Positions 1 through 7,631 of a DNA stretch of 10,317 nucleotides are shown piece after piece. Every line of letters begins with the position of its first letter. The first letter of the stretch is position 1. The notes beneath the pieces were generated by a model. It did not search any database. It saw only the letters and a list, made by a program, of their open reading frames with translations, and was not told where the DNA came from. The stretch spans positions 1-10,317 of the forward strand of contig DRHD01000348.1 in the NCBI GenBank assembly GCA_011049795.1, in the 5' to 3' direction. Both the position numbers and the translations under genes were made by a program. The DNA is from Porticoccus sp. (GTDB lineage Bacteria > Pseudomonadota > Gammaproteobacteria > Pseudomonadales > Porticoccaceae).

Positions 1-789
1 AATATATACAGAGCGGTGTTGGCCACCAGTACAACCTATGGCAATGGTTAAGTAACTACGATTGTTAGCGCGAAAGCGAGGCAGCCAGCGAGTCATAAAG
101 CCATTGATGTCAGCCAGCATGGCGGCTACTTCTGGTTGTGATTCAAGGAACTCGATGACGGGTTGGTCGTTGCCGCAAAAGGGCCTGAGTGCGTGTTTCC
201 AGTAAGGGTTTGGTAGGCAGCGGACATCGAATACAAAGTCAGCATCGGATGGAACGCCGTGCTTGAAGGCAAATGACTCAAAAAGAATGGCCATATCACC
301 ATTGCTTGAGTGGGCAATCTGTTTCTTGGTGATATCTCGCAATTGATGCAGGGTCATGTTGCTAGTATCGATCCTACGATTGGCGATAGAGGCTATGGGC
401 TCTAGAAGTGTTGTTTCTAGAGCAATAGCTTCTTTGAGATCAACCTGTTCCGAGCTTAGCGGGTGTTTGCGACGGGTTTCACTGAATCGCTGAATTAATA
501 CTGAGGTTCTGGCATCGAGAAAGATGACTTCATAATCGATACCCATTGCTTTGAGTTCATCAAGAATACTGGGCAGTTGGTTGAGATCGCCGATGAGGTT
601 TCTAGCATCGATACCCACGGCTATATTTTCCAGCCAATTGTTTCCCTGTTTGTGGGTGGTTTGCTGAAATAAGCCGGGTAGTAGACTTGCAGGTAGATTG
701 TCGATGCAGGTGAATCCCACATCTTCCAGCACATTCAGCGCCGTACTTTTTCCGGAGCCCGATCGACCACTGACTACCACCAATCGCAT
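1..789 (-). CDS. rapZ: RapZ RNase adaptor / nucleotide-binding protein, 3' end cut by window edge
   Basis: Translating the minus strand from the ATG at 787-789 gives 263 residues with no stop before the window edge. The N-terminus has a P-loop, GRSGSGKST, at residues 8-16. A GIDARN segment and a hydrophobic VIFLDA strand (Walker B-like) follow. The C-terminal domain carries GCTGGQHRSV (Cys253, His258), which is diagnostic of the RapZ/YvcJ family. Family members are about 284 residues, so roughly 20 C-terminal residues lie outside the window. In E. coli RapZ binds the sRNAs GlmY and GlmZ and directs RNase E to GlmZ, tuning GlmS and hence amino-sugar supply for the envelope. Whether those sRNAs exist here cannot be told; elsewhere in the family only nucleotide binding and envelope-linked roles are known. 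The start lies 6 bp after the ptsN stop and has no clear Shine-Dalgarno, which suggests translational coupling. Identification is very secure. Confidence 0.96.
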   Translation of the reverse strand, partial: MRLVVVSGRSGSGKSTALNVLEDVGFTCIDNLPASLLPGLFQQTTHKQGNNWLENIAVGIDARNLIGDLNQLPSILDELKAMGIDYEVIFLDARTSVLIQRFSETRRKHPLSSEQVDLKEAIALETTLLEPIASIANRRIDTSNMTLHQLRDITKKQIAHSSNGDMAILFESFAFKHGVPSDADFVFDVRCLPNPYWKHALRPFCGNDQPVIEFLESQPEVAAMLADINGFMTRWLPRFRANNRSYLTIAIGCTGGQHRSVYI

Positions 790-795
790 GGGTTG

Positions 796-1260
796 TTATC
801 CTTGGACTGGCCGGTCAGCGGTGGCGGCACGGTAGAGTATTTCGTTGGAGGTAGCCTGGCGAAGCTGAGCTCGAACCTCCTCCTCTTGTAGTAATTCTGC
901 AATGGAGGACAGCACCTGAAGGTGCTCGTCATTTTGTTCTTCTGGCACGATTAGGGCGAAAACTAAATCTACTGAAACCCCATCGATTGAGTCGAAGTCC
1001 ACTGGATCGTTGAGTTTAAGTAGGACGCCAGTAATCTTATCGCAACTGGCCATACGGCAGTGGGGGATGGCGACGCCCTCCCCAATACCGGTGCTGCCAA
1101 GCCGTTCGCGTGCAAGGAGCCCCAGATAAATTTCATCTGCATCGACTCCCGTCATACGATCTGCCAGGAAGTGTGACAGGTGTTCAAGGACTCTTTTTTT
1201 GCTGCCCCCGGGAGCATCGAATGCGGTGTTCTCGGGGGGGAGTATATCGATCAGTTTCAT
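796..1260 (-). CDS. ptsN: PTS-Ntr EIIA component (nitrogen regulatory IIA protein)
   Basis: A 154-residue single-domain EIIA of the fructose/mannitol type, close to the usual length of about 155-163. The phosphorylated histidine is His67 in GVAIPHCRM; the preceding RERLGSTGIGEG stretch is the conserved family signature. In the nitrogen PTS the phosphate passes from EI-Ntr (PtsP) to NPr (PtsO) to PtsN. PtsN is not a sugar transporter component but a regulator; in E. coli its dephosphorylated form affects potassium uptake (TrkA, KdpD). It sits between hpf and rapZ with 6-bp gaps on either side, the arrangement found downstream of rpoN in many gammaproteobacteria; ptsO usually follows rapZ and would be just outside the window. 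No strong ribosome binding site precedes the ATG, so coupling to hpf translation is likely. Confidence 0.96.
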   Translation of the reverse strand: MKLIDILPPENTAFDAPGGSKKRVLEHLSHFLADRMTGVDADEIYLGLLARERLGSTGIGEGVAIPHCRMASCDKITGVLLKLNDPVDFDSIDGVSVDLVFALIVPEEQNDEHLQVLSSIAELLQEEEVRAQLRQATSNEILYRAATADRPVQG

Positions 1261-1266
1261 AGGCAG

Positions 1267-1554
1267 TTATCTAACGCGGTTTTTTTCCTTGTGTTTAATC
1301 AGCTGACGATCAAGTTTGTCCGTCAGGATGTCGATGGCGGCATAGAGGTCATCATGTTCAGAGTCGGCAAAAAATTCTCCGCCGCTCACATGTACCGTAG
1401 CTTCCGCTTTCTGAACCAACTTTTCTACCGAAAGAATAACGTTGGTGCTGGTGATGCGATCATGGTGCCGCTCCAGCTTGGATAGTTTGTTGGTCACGTA
1501 ATCCTTAATGGGGTCAGTAATGTCGAGGTGGTGTCCGCTGATATTTAATTGCAT
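1267..1554 (-). CDS. hpf: Ribosome hibernation promoting factor, short form
   Basis: A 95-residue protein, the same length as E. coli HPF, starting MQLNISGHHLDIT and retaining the family pattern EATVHVSGGEFFA and DLYAAIDILTDKLDRQL. It has the single beta-alpha-beta-beta-beta-alpha S30AE domain and lacks the C-terminal dimerisation extension of long HPF, so it should be the short type that promotes 100S ribosome dimers together with RMF. It binds the 30S decoding region and blocks tRNA and mRNA sites in stationary phase. The ATG is preceded by a near-perfect AAGGAG (complement at 1561-1566) six bases upstream, the strongest ribosome site in this operon. It lies 36 bp after rpoN with no promoter or terminator evident between them, so it is probably co-transcribed from the rpoN promoter. 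Confidence 0.96.
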   Translation of the reverse strand: MQLNISGHHLDITDPIKDYVTNKLSKLERHHDRITSTNVILSVEKLVQKAEATVHVSGGEFFADSEHDDLYAAIDILTDKLDRQLIKHKEKNRVR

Positions 1555-1560
1555 GCGGTT

Positions 1561-1566
1561 CTCCTT
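1561..1566 (-). promoter_or_regulatory. Strong Shine-Dalgarno of hpf
   Basis: The minus strand reads AAGGAG followed by AACCGC and then ATG. It stands out because the neighbouring rpoN, ptsN and rapZ starts have no comparable site. This suggests that HPF is translated more efficiently than the other products of the same transcript, which is my inference. Confidence 0.75.
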
Positions 1567-1590
1567 GTTTTGAGAGGTTTAAATATAGGG

Positions 1591-3087
1591 TTAAGCATGA
1601 GGTTTATAACGTTTACGTTCACTGGAAGAAGGGATGCCCATCCCTTCTCTATATTTGGCTACTGTGCGTCTGGCGACATGGATGCCCATATCCTGAAACA
1701 ATGTGGTGAGCTTGTTATCGCTGAGTGGTTTGGTGGAATCTTCTGCTCTAATCATCTTTTTTAGGATAGCGCGAATAGCGGTAGATGAACACTCCCCGCC
1801 ACTGGCAGTAGACACATGACTGGAAAAAAAGTATTTCAATTCAAACACCCCTTGGGGGGTGTCTAGGTACTTCTGGGTGGTGACTCTGGAAATGGTTGAT
1901 TCATGTAGCTCTAGCCGTTCGGCAATATCGGCTAGTACCATCGGGCGCATAGCCTCTGGGCCCTGGGCCAAAAAGCCTTGCTGGAGGTCAACAATACAGG
2001 ACGACACTCTCAGCAGAGTGTCATTCCGGCTCTCAATACTACGCAGGAACCATTTGGCCTCTTGTAAGTGGCTTTTTAGAAAGGTGTTGTCCTGGCTGGA
2101 ATCAGCTCGGCGGATCATTTTTGCATATTGTTGATTGATGTTCAGGCGAGGCGTGATGTCCTGATTTAGGGATACCTGCCAGTGGTCGTTCACTTTTGTG
2201 ACGCGCGCATCTGGAACAACATACTCTGTATCATCGGTGCTGATGGCTTCCCCTGGGTGGGGGGATAGTGTTTGAATTAGCTGGACTGCACTTTCCAGTA
2301 TCTCTTGTGTGTATCCGGTGATCTTTTCTAGCCGCCGGTAATCACGCTGGCCTACTAGGTCCAGGTGGTTTGATACCAACTGCTTCGCTTCTTTCCAGAG
2401 TGCGGTGTCGGGAGAAAACTGATTGAGCTGAATCAGCAAGCACTCAGATAAGTTGGTTGCACCCACGCCGGGGGGGTCAAACTGCTGGATGCAATGAAGT
2501 ACAGCAACAACTTCATCCAGCTCAATTTCATCGTCAAGGGAGGCCCATATTTCTTCTACGGGAACGGTCAGCATGCCGCTGTTGTCGATACCGTCAATAA
2601 TATTTTCGCCGATCAGATTGTCTGTTGCTGAAAGGGGCGTTAGGTTGAGCTGCCAAAGAAGGTGGTCTTGAAGTGATGCTGTAACACTGTGAACACTGTC
2701 GAAGTCACGGGTTTCGGGGCCTAGAGTTTTTGCGCCAGTGCTGGGTTGATAAATGTCATCCCAGTTGGCATCGACGGGGAGATCCTGTGGAATCTTATTC
2801 TCCCAGTCCTCTCCGTTGAGATCCCGAGTGGAGTTATCTATGGGCTCATGCTCCACAGGTTCGCTCTGAGCCTTTGGTTCGGCGCTCTGAGAGCCTTGTG
2901 TGCCTTCTACACGTTCAGGTGGGTTTTCTGATTCTTCAGACAGTTCCAGCAGGGGGTTGTCGTAGAGATTTTGCTGGATTTCCTGATGGAGCTCTAGTGA
3001 TGATAGCTGTAGGAGGCGAATGGCCTGTTGCAGCTGTGGAGTCATGGTCAACTGGTGACCAATTTTCAGTTGCAGGCTGGTTTTCAT
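1591..3087 (-). CDS. rpoN: RNA polymerase sigma-54 factor
   Basis: A 498-residue sigma-54, within the family's usual 470-500. Region I (residues 1 to about 50) is the glutamine/leucine-rich activator-response segment, with MTPQLQQAIRLLQLSSLELHQE. Region II (about 50-125) is acidic and low in conservation, as expected. The core-binding domain follows, then a helix-turn-helix around 387-407 (ADIAERLELHESTISR) that contacts the -12 element. The RpoN box ARRTVAKYRE at 472-481, which reads the -24 element, is perfect. The protein recruits RNA polymerase to GG-N10-GC promoters and needs AAA+ enhancer-binding activators. The start is fixed by conservation of the N-terminus; the ATG has no recognisable Shine-Dalgarno (bases upstream read CCCACTCGTAG). 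lptB lies 112 bp upstream and hpf 36 bp downstream. Nothing looks damaged. Confidence 0.98.
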   Translation of the reverse strand: MKTSLQLKIGHQLTMTPQLQQAIRLLQLSSLELHQEIQQNLYDNPLLELSEESENPPERVEGTQGSQSAEPKAQSEPVEHEPIDNSTRDLNGEDWENKIPQDLPVDANWDDIYQPSTGAKTLGPETRDFDSVHSVTASLQDHLLWQLNLTPLSATDNLIGENIIDGIDNSGMLTVPVEEIWASLDDEIELDEVVAVLHCIQQFDPPGVGATNLSECLLIQLNQFSPDTALWKEAKQLVSNHLDLVGQRDYRRLEKITGYTQEILESAVQLIQTLSPHPGEAISTDDTEYVVPDARVTKVNDHWQVSLNQDITPRLNINQQYAKMIRRADSSQDNTFLKSHLQEAKWFLRSIESRNDTLLRVSSCIVDLQQGFLAQGPEAMRPMVLADIAERLELHESTISRVTTQKYLDTPQGVFELKYFFSSHVSTASGGECSSTAIRAILKKMIRAEDSTKPLSDNKLTTLFQDMGIHVARRTVAKYREGMGIPSSSERKRYKPHA

Positions 3088-3131
3088 CTACGAGTGGGAC
3101 TGCTTTGATAGAAGTTAATACTCACAATGAA

Positions 3132-3161
3132 AGTGTAGTCTGTGTGCGGGTTATGTGACAA
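3132..3161 (-). promoter_or_regulatory. Probable sigma-70 promoter of rpoN-hpf-ptsN-rapZ
   Basis: On the minus strand TTGTCA (complement at 3156-3161; five of six matches to the -35 consensus) and TACACT (3132-3137; four of six to the -10 consensus) are 18 bp apart. A start near 3125 would give an rpoN leader of about 40 nt. It lies in the 112-bp gap between lptB and rpoN, the only sizeable gap in the kdsD-to-rapZ series. Read-through from lptB may add to it, since I see no convincing terminator in the gap. Confidence 0.55.
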
Positions 3162-3199
3162 GCAAATTTTGTGCCGTAAGGCGTTTTTGCAGTGAAAAC

Positions 3200-3925
3200 T
3201 TACAGGGTAAAATCTTCACCTAGATAGATGTCGCGGACCTGTTGGTTGGCAACAATCTCGCTGGCATGGCCTTCGGCGATTACTTGGCCTTCACCCACGA
3301 TATAAGCGTGTTCACAGATATCCAGTGTTTCTCGAACGTTATGGTCTGTAATAAGTACGCCGATGCCTTTGTCGCGCAGATGGCGGATGATCTGTTTGAT
3401 ATCGTTCACTGAAATGGGATCTACCCCGGCAAATGGCTCATCGAGAAGTATGAAGGCGGGTTCCATGGCCAGGGCCCGAGCAATTTCTACTCTGCGACGC
3501 TCTCCGCCGGAAAGACTCATGCCTAGAGTGTCTCGAATCTGGGTAAGGTGAAACTCCTGAAGTAGACGTTCCATATGCTCTTTGCGTTGGCGGAGGTCCA
3601 GATTCTGGCGGGTTTCCAGAATAGCCATAATATTGTTCTGTACAGTCATCTTGCGGAATACAGAGGCTTCTTGGGGGAGATAGCCGATACCTTTGCGTGC
3701 GCGGCCATGCATTGGTAGGTGGGTAATGTCTTCATCATCGATGTGAACAGTGCCGCCATCTTGAGAAACCAAACCAACAATCATATAGAAACAGGTTGTT
3801 TTCCCCGCGCCATTGGGGCCAAGAAGCCCGACGATAGCACCACTTTCCACCGTCAGGGAGACATCCTTGATAACAGGTCGTTTCTTGTAGCTCTTAACAA
3901 GGTTGGAGGCCTTAAGTACGGCCAT
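3200..3925 (-). CDS. lptB: LPS export ABC transporter ATP-binding protein LptB
   Basis: A 241-residue cytoplasmic ATPase of the LptB2FGC complex, which powers extraction of LPS from the inner membrane and its movement along the LptC-LptA-LptD bridge. All ABC elements are intact: Walker [10 protein letters not shown] (36-44), Q-loop Gln85 in [15 protein letters not shown], signature LSGGE (138-142), Walker B FILLDE with catalytic Glu163, D-loop GVDP and switch His195 in [10 protein letters not shown]. The length matches E. coli LptB (241). Its ATG overlaps the lptA stop by one base (TAATG), and AAGGA sits about nine bases upstream inside the lptA 3' end, so translation is coupled. The permease genes lptF and lptG are not in the window, which is normal because they are encoded elsewhere. 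Confidence 0.98.
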   Translation of the reverse strand: MAVLKASNLVKSYKKRPVIKDVSLTVESGAIVGLLGPNGAGKTTCFYMIVGLVSQDGGTVHIDDEDITHLPMHGRARKGIGYLPQEASVFRKMTVQNNIMAILETRQNLDLRQRKEHMERLLQEFHLTQIRDTLGMSLSGGERRRVEIARALAMEPAFILLDEPFAGVDPISVNDIKQIIRHLRDKGIGVLITDHNVRETLDICEHAYIVGEGQVIAEGHASEIVANQQVRDIYLGEDFTL

Positions 3926-4428
3926 TAATTGTCATCCTTCTGGTTGCTTGGGGGGATGATCATTTGAATGCGCTGGCGGGTATTGTCGCCGGAACTGGCC
4001 TTGACCACTTCTGCCCTGAGGTCGTAATTGATTTTATCGCCAGTGATAGTCGTGCCATTCTGTTCTAGGCTGGCATTTTTTAACAGAAATATCTTGTCAC
4101 TGGCCAAGTAGTATTCAATGGTGTTGCCGCTGGCAAAAACCAGCCCACCTTCAAGGTTAGGTCGTTGTTGGTAGTAGGCGGGCTTACCAACACATATGAT
4201 TTTATCCACCTGATTAGAGTCACTGTAGACAGTCACCTTGTCGGCATTAATCTTGATGGTCCCCTGCCGAATAACAACAGAGCCCTCGTAGACGGTGGTG
4301 CCTTTTTTGTCATCTTTTTCTGCGCGGTCTGATTCGATTTTGATCGGTTGCTGTCGATCACTTGGGAGTGCCGTGGTCAATGAGCACCAGCCAATAAAAA
4401 CCAGTAGAAAAATAAATTTAAAGCGCAC
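3925..4428 (-). CDS. lptA: LPS transport periplasmic bridge protein LptA
   Basis: A 167-residue exported protein. Residues 1-20 form a signal peptide: basic start MRFKFK-like, hydrophobic stretch [10 protein letters not shown], and likely cleavage after LTTA. The mature part begins [17 protein letters not shown] and shows the OstA/LptA pattern of beta strands ([20 protein letters not shown], then [20 protein letters not shown], and later [19 protein letters not shown]). LptA monomers join head to tail with LptC and LptD to form the beta-jellyroll slide that carries LPS through the periplasm. The start codon is GTG (4426-4428), inside the lptC 3' end, with AAGGGG about seven bases upstream. 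The two genes overlap by 11 bp, and lptA overlaps lptB by one base. The short length (E. coli: 185) is within the family range. Confidence 0.95.
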   Translation of the reverse strand: MRFKFIFLLVFIGWCSLTTALPSDRQQPIKIESDRAEKDDKKGTTVYEGSVVIRQGTIKINADKVTVYSDSNQVDKIICVGKPAYYQQRPNLEGGLVFASGNTIEYYLASDKIFLLKNASLEQNGTTITGDKINYDLRAEVVKASSGDNTRQRIQMIIPPSNQKDDN

Positions 4429-4987
4429 GGTGTACCCCTTTTACTTTGGAAAGCAACTTGAACCGTTCGCTGTTCAAATCTGCCCACATGCCGACGCCGG
4501 TGGTTTTCCCTTTTGGTGTGATAATCGTCACATGGCTTTTTGTTTCGGCAATATGTTTGTCAGGAAATAAGACGAGCCTGTCTGTGCGAAGTTCATTTTT
4601 AATATTACTTTCCGTATTTTGCCAAGCGTAGACATCACCTGTAAATACAGCTCGGGCCCCATTATTGTAGATGGTGCCTTTCTCTGCCGTCATGTTCCAA
4701 GGATAGGACCCCTTACTTTCGTTGAAGACCACCATGTTGGGCTGGTCGAGTTCCAGAACGTTGCCTCGTTTGAAGTGGCGGGCTTCGGTAGCATCCAAGT
4801 GGTATGCCTTGGCGCCCTTCTCGTTAAAGTCGAGTTTGTCTATATTGAGCATGTAGCTGTCTGCTTTAGGCAGTTCTGCTGTATCGCTGACGGGTTTTTT
4901 TAGAAAGGCTTCTGGTGGAGATAGCCAGAATAGCAGGAAGACTCCGGTGACACCCAAGAGCATGATCGTAAGTAACATACTGCGCAT
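4418..4987 (-). CDS. lptC: LPS export inner-membrane anchor protein LptC
   Basis: A 189-residue bitopic protein, close to E. coli LptC (191). One transmembrane helix spans about residues 4-22 (MLLTIMLLGVTGVFLLFWLS), followed by a periplasmic beta-jellyroll domain similar in fold to LptA. Typical LptC features include YHLDATEARHF, the central AEKGTIYNNGARAVFTGDV and the late segment ELRTDRLVLFPDKHIAET. LptC takes LPS from LptB2FG and passes it to LptA. It starts 3 bp after kdsC and overlaps lptA by 11 bp, so the three lpt genes and the Kdo genes form one tight unit. The ATG lacks a good Shine-Dalgarno, which suggests translational coupling to kdsC. LptC is the least conserved Lpt protein, so position supports the call as much as sequence does. 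Confidence 0.93.
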   Translation of the reverse strand: MRSMLLTIMLLGVTGVFLLFWLSPPEAFLKKPVSDTAELPKADSYMLNIDKLDFNEKGAKAYHLDATEARHFKRGNVLELDQPNMVVFNESKGSYPWNMTAEKGTIYNNGARAVFTGDVYAWQNTESNIKNELRTDRLVLFPDKHIAETKSHVTIITPKGKTTGVGMWADLNSERFKLLSKVKGVHRAL

Positions 4988-4990
4988 TTT

Positions 4991-5536
4991 CTAGAGGTAG
5001 TCCGCTTGGGTGGAATTTAATTTATCTTGAGCCTGTAAGATCATCTCTACCAGTTCTCGTACTGCACCATGACCACCGTTTGCTTTGGTCTGCCACACAG
5101 CATTTTCAACGACAAAAAGGCGTGCATTTGCCACAGCGACACCCAGTCCCACTTGTCGAATAATGGCGACATCCGGGAGGTCGTCTCCAAGAAAGGCAAT
5201 TTCTTCCATTCGGTAATCGTGAGTCTTCAAAACTTCCTGAAGAGCAACCAGTTTGTCTTCCCTTCCCTGAACAACCAGGTCAATGCCAAGTTCGTTTGCT
5301 CTACGGGCTAGCAGTTCTGAGGAGCGGCCCGTTATTATTCCTACCTTAACCCCATTGCGTTGGAGTAATTTTATACCCAACCCGTCCTGAATGTTGAAGG
5401 CTTTGAGTTCTTCGCCATTGTTGCCGTAGTAGAGGCGCCCGTCTGTTAGCACACCATCAACATCCAAGAGTAGGAGTCGGATGGCTTTGGCGCGGCTGAC
5501 CAATTTTTGGTCGCTGATAGTTTTGGCTGTAGTCAT
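4991..5536 (-). CDS. kdsC: 3-deoxy-D-manno-octulosonate 8-phosphate phosphatase KdsC
   Basis: A 181-residue HAD-superfamily phosphatase of the small, capless, tetrameric KdsC type. Motif I is LLLDVDGVLTDG with nucleophile Asp25 and acid/base Asp27. Motif II is GIITGRSS (Thr69), motif III contains Lys95 in QGREDK, and motif IV is FLGDDLPD (Asp118, Asp119, Asp122). The GGHGAVRE tail near residues 154-161 inserts into the neighbouring active site in known structures. It removes phosphate from Kdo-8-P to give Kdo for the LPS inner core. It is the same size range as E. coli KdsC (188). It starts 2 bp after the kdsD stop, with GGAG a little far upstream of the ATG, and precedes lptC by 3 bp. All catalytic residues are present. 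Confidence 0.97.
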   Translation of the reverse strand: MTTAKTISDQKLVSRAKAIRLLLLDVDGVLTDGRLYYGNNGEELKAFNIQDGLGIKLLQRNGVKVGIITGRSSELLARRANELGIDLVVQGREDKLVALQEVLKTHDYRMEEIAFLGDDLPDVAIIRQVGLGVAVANARLFVVENAVWQTKANGGHGAVRELVEMILQAQDKLNSTQADYL

Positions 5537-5538
5537 CG

Positions 5539-6510
5539 TTACATGACTCCAGAACGCAAAATGTCGTGCATGTGTAACACACCGATAGGGTGGTGATTTG
5601 AATCCTCTACTACCAGTGCAGAGATTTTGTGATCTTCAATGATCTTTAGCGCTTCTGCGGCTAATAGGTCGCGGTGGACTGCCATGCAGCTCGACTTGAT
5701 CAGTTCGCTCATTGGGGTGTTGTTGATGTCGATATTGTTATCTACGGCCCGGCGTAGATCGCCATCGGTGAAGACCCCTTGCAGTTCACCGGCATCATTG
5801 ATGACGGTGGTCATGCCAAAACCTTTCGTCGTCATTTCTAGCAGTGCATTCCGAAGTGGGGCGTCAATGCTCACCTGAGGCAGTTCATCACCGCTGTGCA
5901 TGATATCTTCTACCTTGAGCAGTAGTTTGCGACCCAGAGCGCCGCCGGGGTGGGTGAAGGCGAAATCCTCAGCCGTAAAGCCTCTGGCTTCCAGAAGGGC
6001 TATAGCTAGGGCATCGCCCATTACCAGTGTCACTGTGGTGCTGGTGGTGGGAGCAAGCCCCAGAGGGCACGCCTCACCAGGAACCTGTACATCCAAATGT
6101 GATTCGGAGGCTTTGGCTAAGGTGGACTCGGGGTTGCCGGTCATACTAATTAGCGGAATACCCATGCGTTTGATCAGTGGTAGTAATGTAACGACTTCTG
6201 CTGTTGTTCCAGAATTGGATAGTACCAGCACAATATCGGTTTCAGTGATCATGCCGATATCACCGTGACTGGCTTCGCCAGGGTGAACAAAAAATGAGGG
6301 GGTGCCAGTGCTGGCGAGAGTTGCGGCAATTTTTCGGCCAATATGGCCCGATTTTCCCATGCCAGTAACCACCACGCGTCCAGAGCATTGCAGTATCAGT
6401 TCGCAGGCAAGGGCGAAGTCATCGCCGATACGTTGTTCTAGCAAATTCACGGCCTGCGCCTCCATGCGTATGGTGCGGCGCGCTACTTCTGCAAAATCAC
6501 TGGCTATCAT
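5539..6510 (-). CDS. kdsD: D-arabinose 5-phosphate isomerase KdsD
   Basis: A 323-residue SIS-CBS protein (E. coli KdsD: 328) that converts ribulose 5-phosphate to arabinose 5-phosphate, the first step of Kdo synthesis. The SIS domain (about 30-170) has TGMGKSGHIGRK with Lys53 and FFVHPGEASHGD; a CBS pair occupies about 200-323 (DIMHSGDELP to GVLHMHDILR). Residues matching the E. coli catalytic set Lys59, Glu111, Glu152 and His193 are Lys53, Glu105, Glu146 and His187, all six lower. I chose the ATG at 6508-6510, giving MIASDFAEV, over an in-frame ATG at 6550-6552. The chosen start has AGGA six bases upstream and fits the family N-terminus, while the upstream ATG has no ribosome site and falls within the spacer of the likely promoter. 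kdsC follows after 2 bp. Confidence 0.95.
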   Translation of the reverse strand: MIASDFAEVARRTIRMEAQAVNLLEQRIGDDFALACELILQCSGRVVVTGMGKSGHIGRKIAATLASTGTPSFFVHPGEASHGDIGMITETDIVLVLSNSGTTAEVVTLLPLIKRMGIPLISMTGNPESTLAKASESHLDVQVPGEACPLGLAPTTSTTVTLVMGDALAIALLEARGFTAEDFAFTHPGGALGRKLLLKVEDIMHSGDELPQVSIDAPLRNALLEMTTKGFGMTTVINDAGELQGVFTDGDLRRAVDNNIDINNTPMSELIKSSCMAVHRDLLAAEALKIIEDHKISALVVEDSNHHPIGVLHMHDILRSGVM

Positions 6511-6534
6511 TTTATTCCTGAAACTATTTTCGCA

Positions 6535-6564
6535 AGTATACCGGCAACCCATTGCTGCTGTAAG
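6535..6564 (-). promoter_or_regulatory. Probable promoter of the kdsD-kdsC-lptCAB operon
   Basis: On the minus strand CTTACA (complement at 6559-6564; four of six matches to the -35 consensus) and TATACT (6535-6540; five of six to the -10 consensus) are 18 bp apart. A start near 6528 gives a short leader of about 18 nt to the kdsD ATG at 6510. It lies in the 73-bp gap after yrbG and gives the LPS genes transcription independent of yrbG. Confidence 0.55.
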
Positions 6565-6583
6565 GGCTGATGAGTGCTTATAC

Positions 6584-7561
6584 CTATGGGATCAGCGCAA
6601 CATAGTAGAGCGCGTAGAGTGACAGGAAGGTAATGCCGATTTTTTTTGAGAGTCGTGCCTGCCGGTGGTTCTTTTTCCCTATCCAGAGTGACCAGGCTAT
6701 AGCGCCAACTAGCACAAGGGTCATGCCAGACATGGCCAGATAGTCACGATAAAATACTGCGCTGTCCAATGTGAGCGGGGCAATAATGCCTGGCACGGAC
6801 AGTACTGCCAGCAGGTTGAATAAATTGGAGCCAAAAATATTACCCAGGGCAATATCATGATGCCCTCTAATTGCGCTCATGACTGAGGCTGCAAATTCGG
6901 GAAGGCTGGTACCAACGGCAACGACGGTCAGCCCAATAATTAACTGGCTGACACCAAAAAATAAAGCAATTTCCTTAGCTCCCCACACCAAGGCTTCAGA
7001 GCTGATTAGCAGAACTCCAAGGCCAACCAGAAACCAGAGTATTGCCGTGGTGGTGGACATAGAGGATATGGCTTCGCCTTCTTCAATTGTCTCCGGATTT
7101 GGGTGGTGTTTTTTGTAGTAAACAGTCACCACCAACAGCGGGATAATAATCAGGACAAGTGCCAAGCCTTCTGGTCGGGACAGCGCGCCATCAAAAATAA
7201 AGAAACCAGCTAATAGGGTGATAGCTAAAAGTACAGGGCCTTCCTGCTTTAGTAGATGGCTTTGGGTGGGGAGGGGGGATATTAATGCCGTTGCTCCGAG
7301 TACAAGGCCAATGTTGGCCAGGTTTGATCCGATAGCATTGCCCACTGCCATATCGCCGGCCTCTTGTAGTGCGGCGTTAATCGCGACGATAATTTCTGGT
7401 GCCGATGTGCCAATCGAGACAATAGTGAGGCCGATGACGAGCGGCGAAATACCGAAGTTTTTCGCAGCGCTTGCGCTGCCAGCTACAAATCGGTCGGCCC
7501 CCCAGAGTAGACCCAGGAGCCCAAATAAAATTCCTAGTGCTGCAGGTACCAGCGTCTCCAT
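6584..7561 (-). CDS. yrbG: CaCA-family sodium/calcium exchanger-like membrane protein YrbG
   Basis: A 325-residue inner-membrane protein, the same length as E. coli YrbG, made of two inverted halves of about five membrane segments. Each half carries an alpha repeat: VSIGTSAPEIIVA with GNAIGSNLANIG (residues 51-83), and VAVGTSLPEFAAS with GNIFGSNLFNLL (217-249). The GTSxPE and GNxxGSNxxN motifs bind the cations in NCX/CAX structures. A hydrophilic, acidic loop (about 150-168, HHPNPETIEEGEAISS) separates the halves, shorter than the regulatory loop of animal exchangers. The physiological substrate of bacterial YrbG proteins is unsettled, so exchange of sodium or protons for calcium is inferred from family. 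Its place next to kdsD and divergent from mla genes is conserved in gammaproteobacteria. GAGGA lies rather far (about 12 bases) before the ATG. Confidence 0.93.
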   Translation of the reverse strand: METLVPAALGILFGLLGLLWGADRFVAGSASAAKNFGISPLVIGLTIVSIGTSAPEIIVAINAALQEAGDMAVGNAIGSNLANIGLVLGATALISPLPTQSHLLKQEGPVLLAITLLAGFFIFDGALSRPEGLALVLIIIPLLVVTVYYKKHHPNPETIEEGEAISSMSTTTAILWFLVGLGVLLISSEALVWGAKEIALFFGVSQLIIGLTVVAVGTSLPEFAASVMSAIRGHHDIALGNIFGSNLFNLLAVLSVPGIIAPLTLDSAVFYRDYLAMSGMTLVLVGAIAWSLWIGKKNHRQARLSKKIGITFLSLYALYYVALIP

Positions 7562-7600
7562 GGTTGTCTTTATTCCTCGGCAAGGTGTTGTAGAGGGCGT

Positions 7601-7631
7601 TGTATAGAATGTTTCGTAAATTGGTGCGCAA
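7601..7631 (-). promoter_or_regulatory. Candidate promoter of yrbG
   Basis: Minus-strand TTGCGC (complement at 7626-7631) and TATACA (7601-7606) lie 19 bp apart in the divergent spacer; the spacing is longer than ideal. An alternative pair, CTGACT (7654-7659) and TATACC (7633-7638), has a 15-bp spacer. One of them probably drives yrbG, but the choice is weak. Confidence 0.3.

Noticed and set aside
1180..1764. Plus-strand frames at 1180-1485 and 1549-1764 opposite ptsN, hpf and rpoN.
   Set aside because: They are antisense to strongly conserved genes, have no ribosome sites or recognisable domains, and are readily explained as shadows.
5900..6268. A 122-codon plus-strand frame opposite kdsD, the longest antisense frame in the window.
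   Set aside because: Serine/proline-rich low-complexity translation typical of the antisense of a conserved gene; no start signal.
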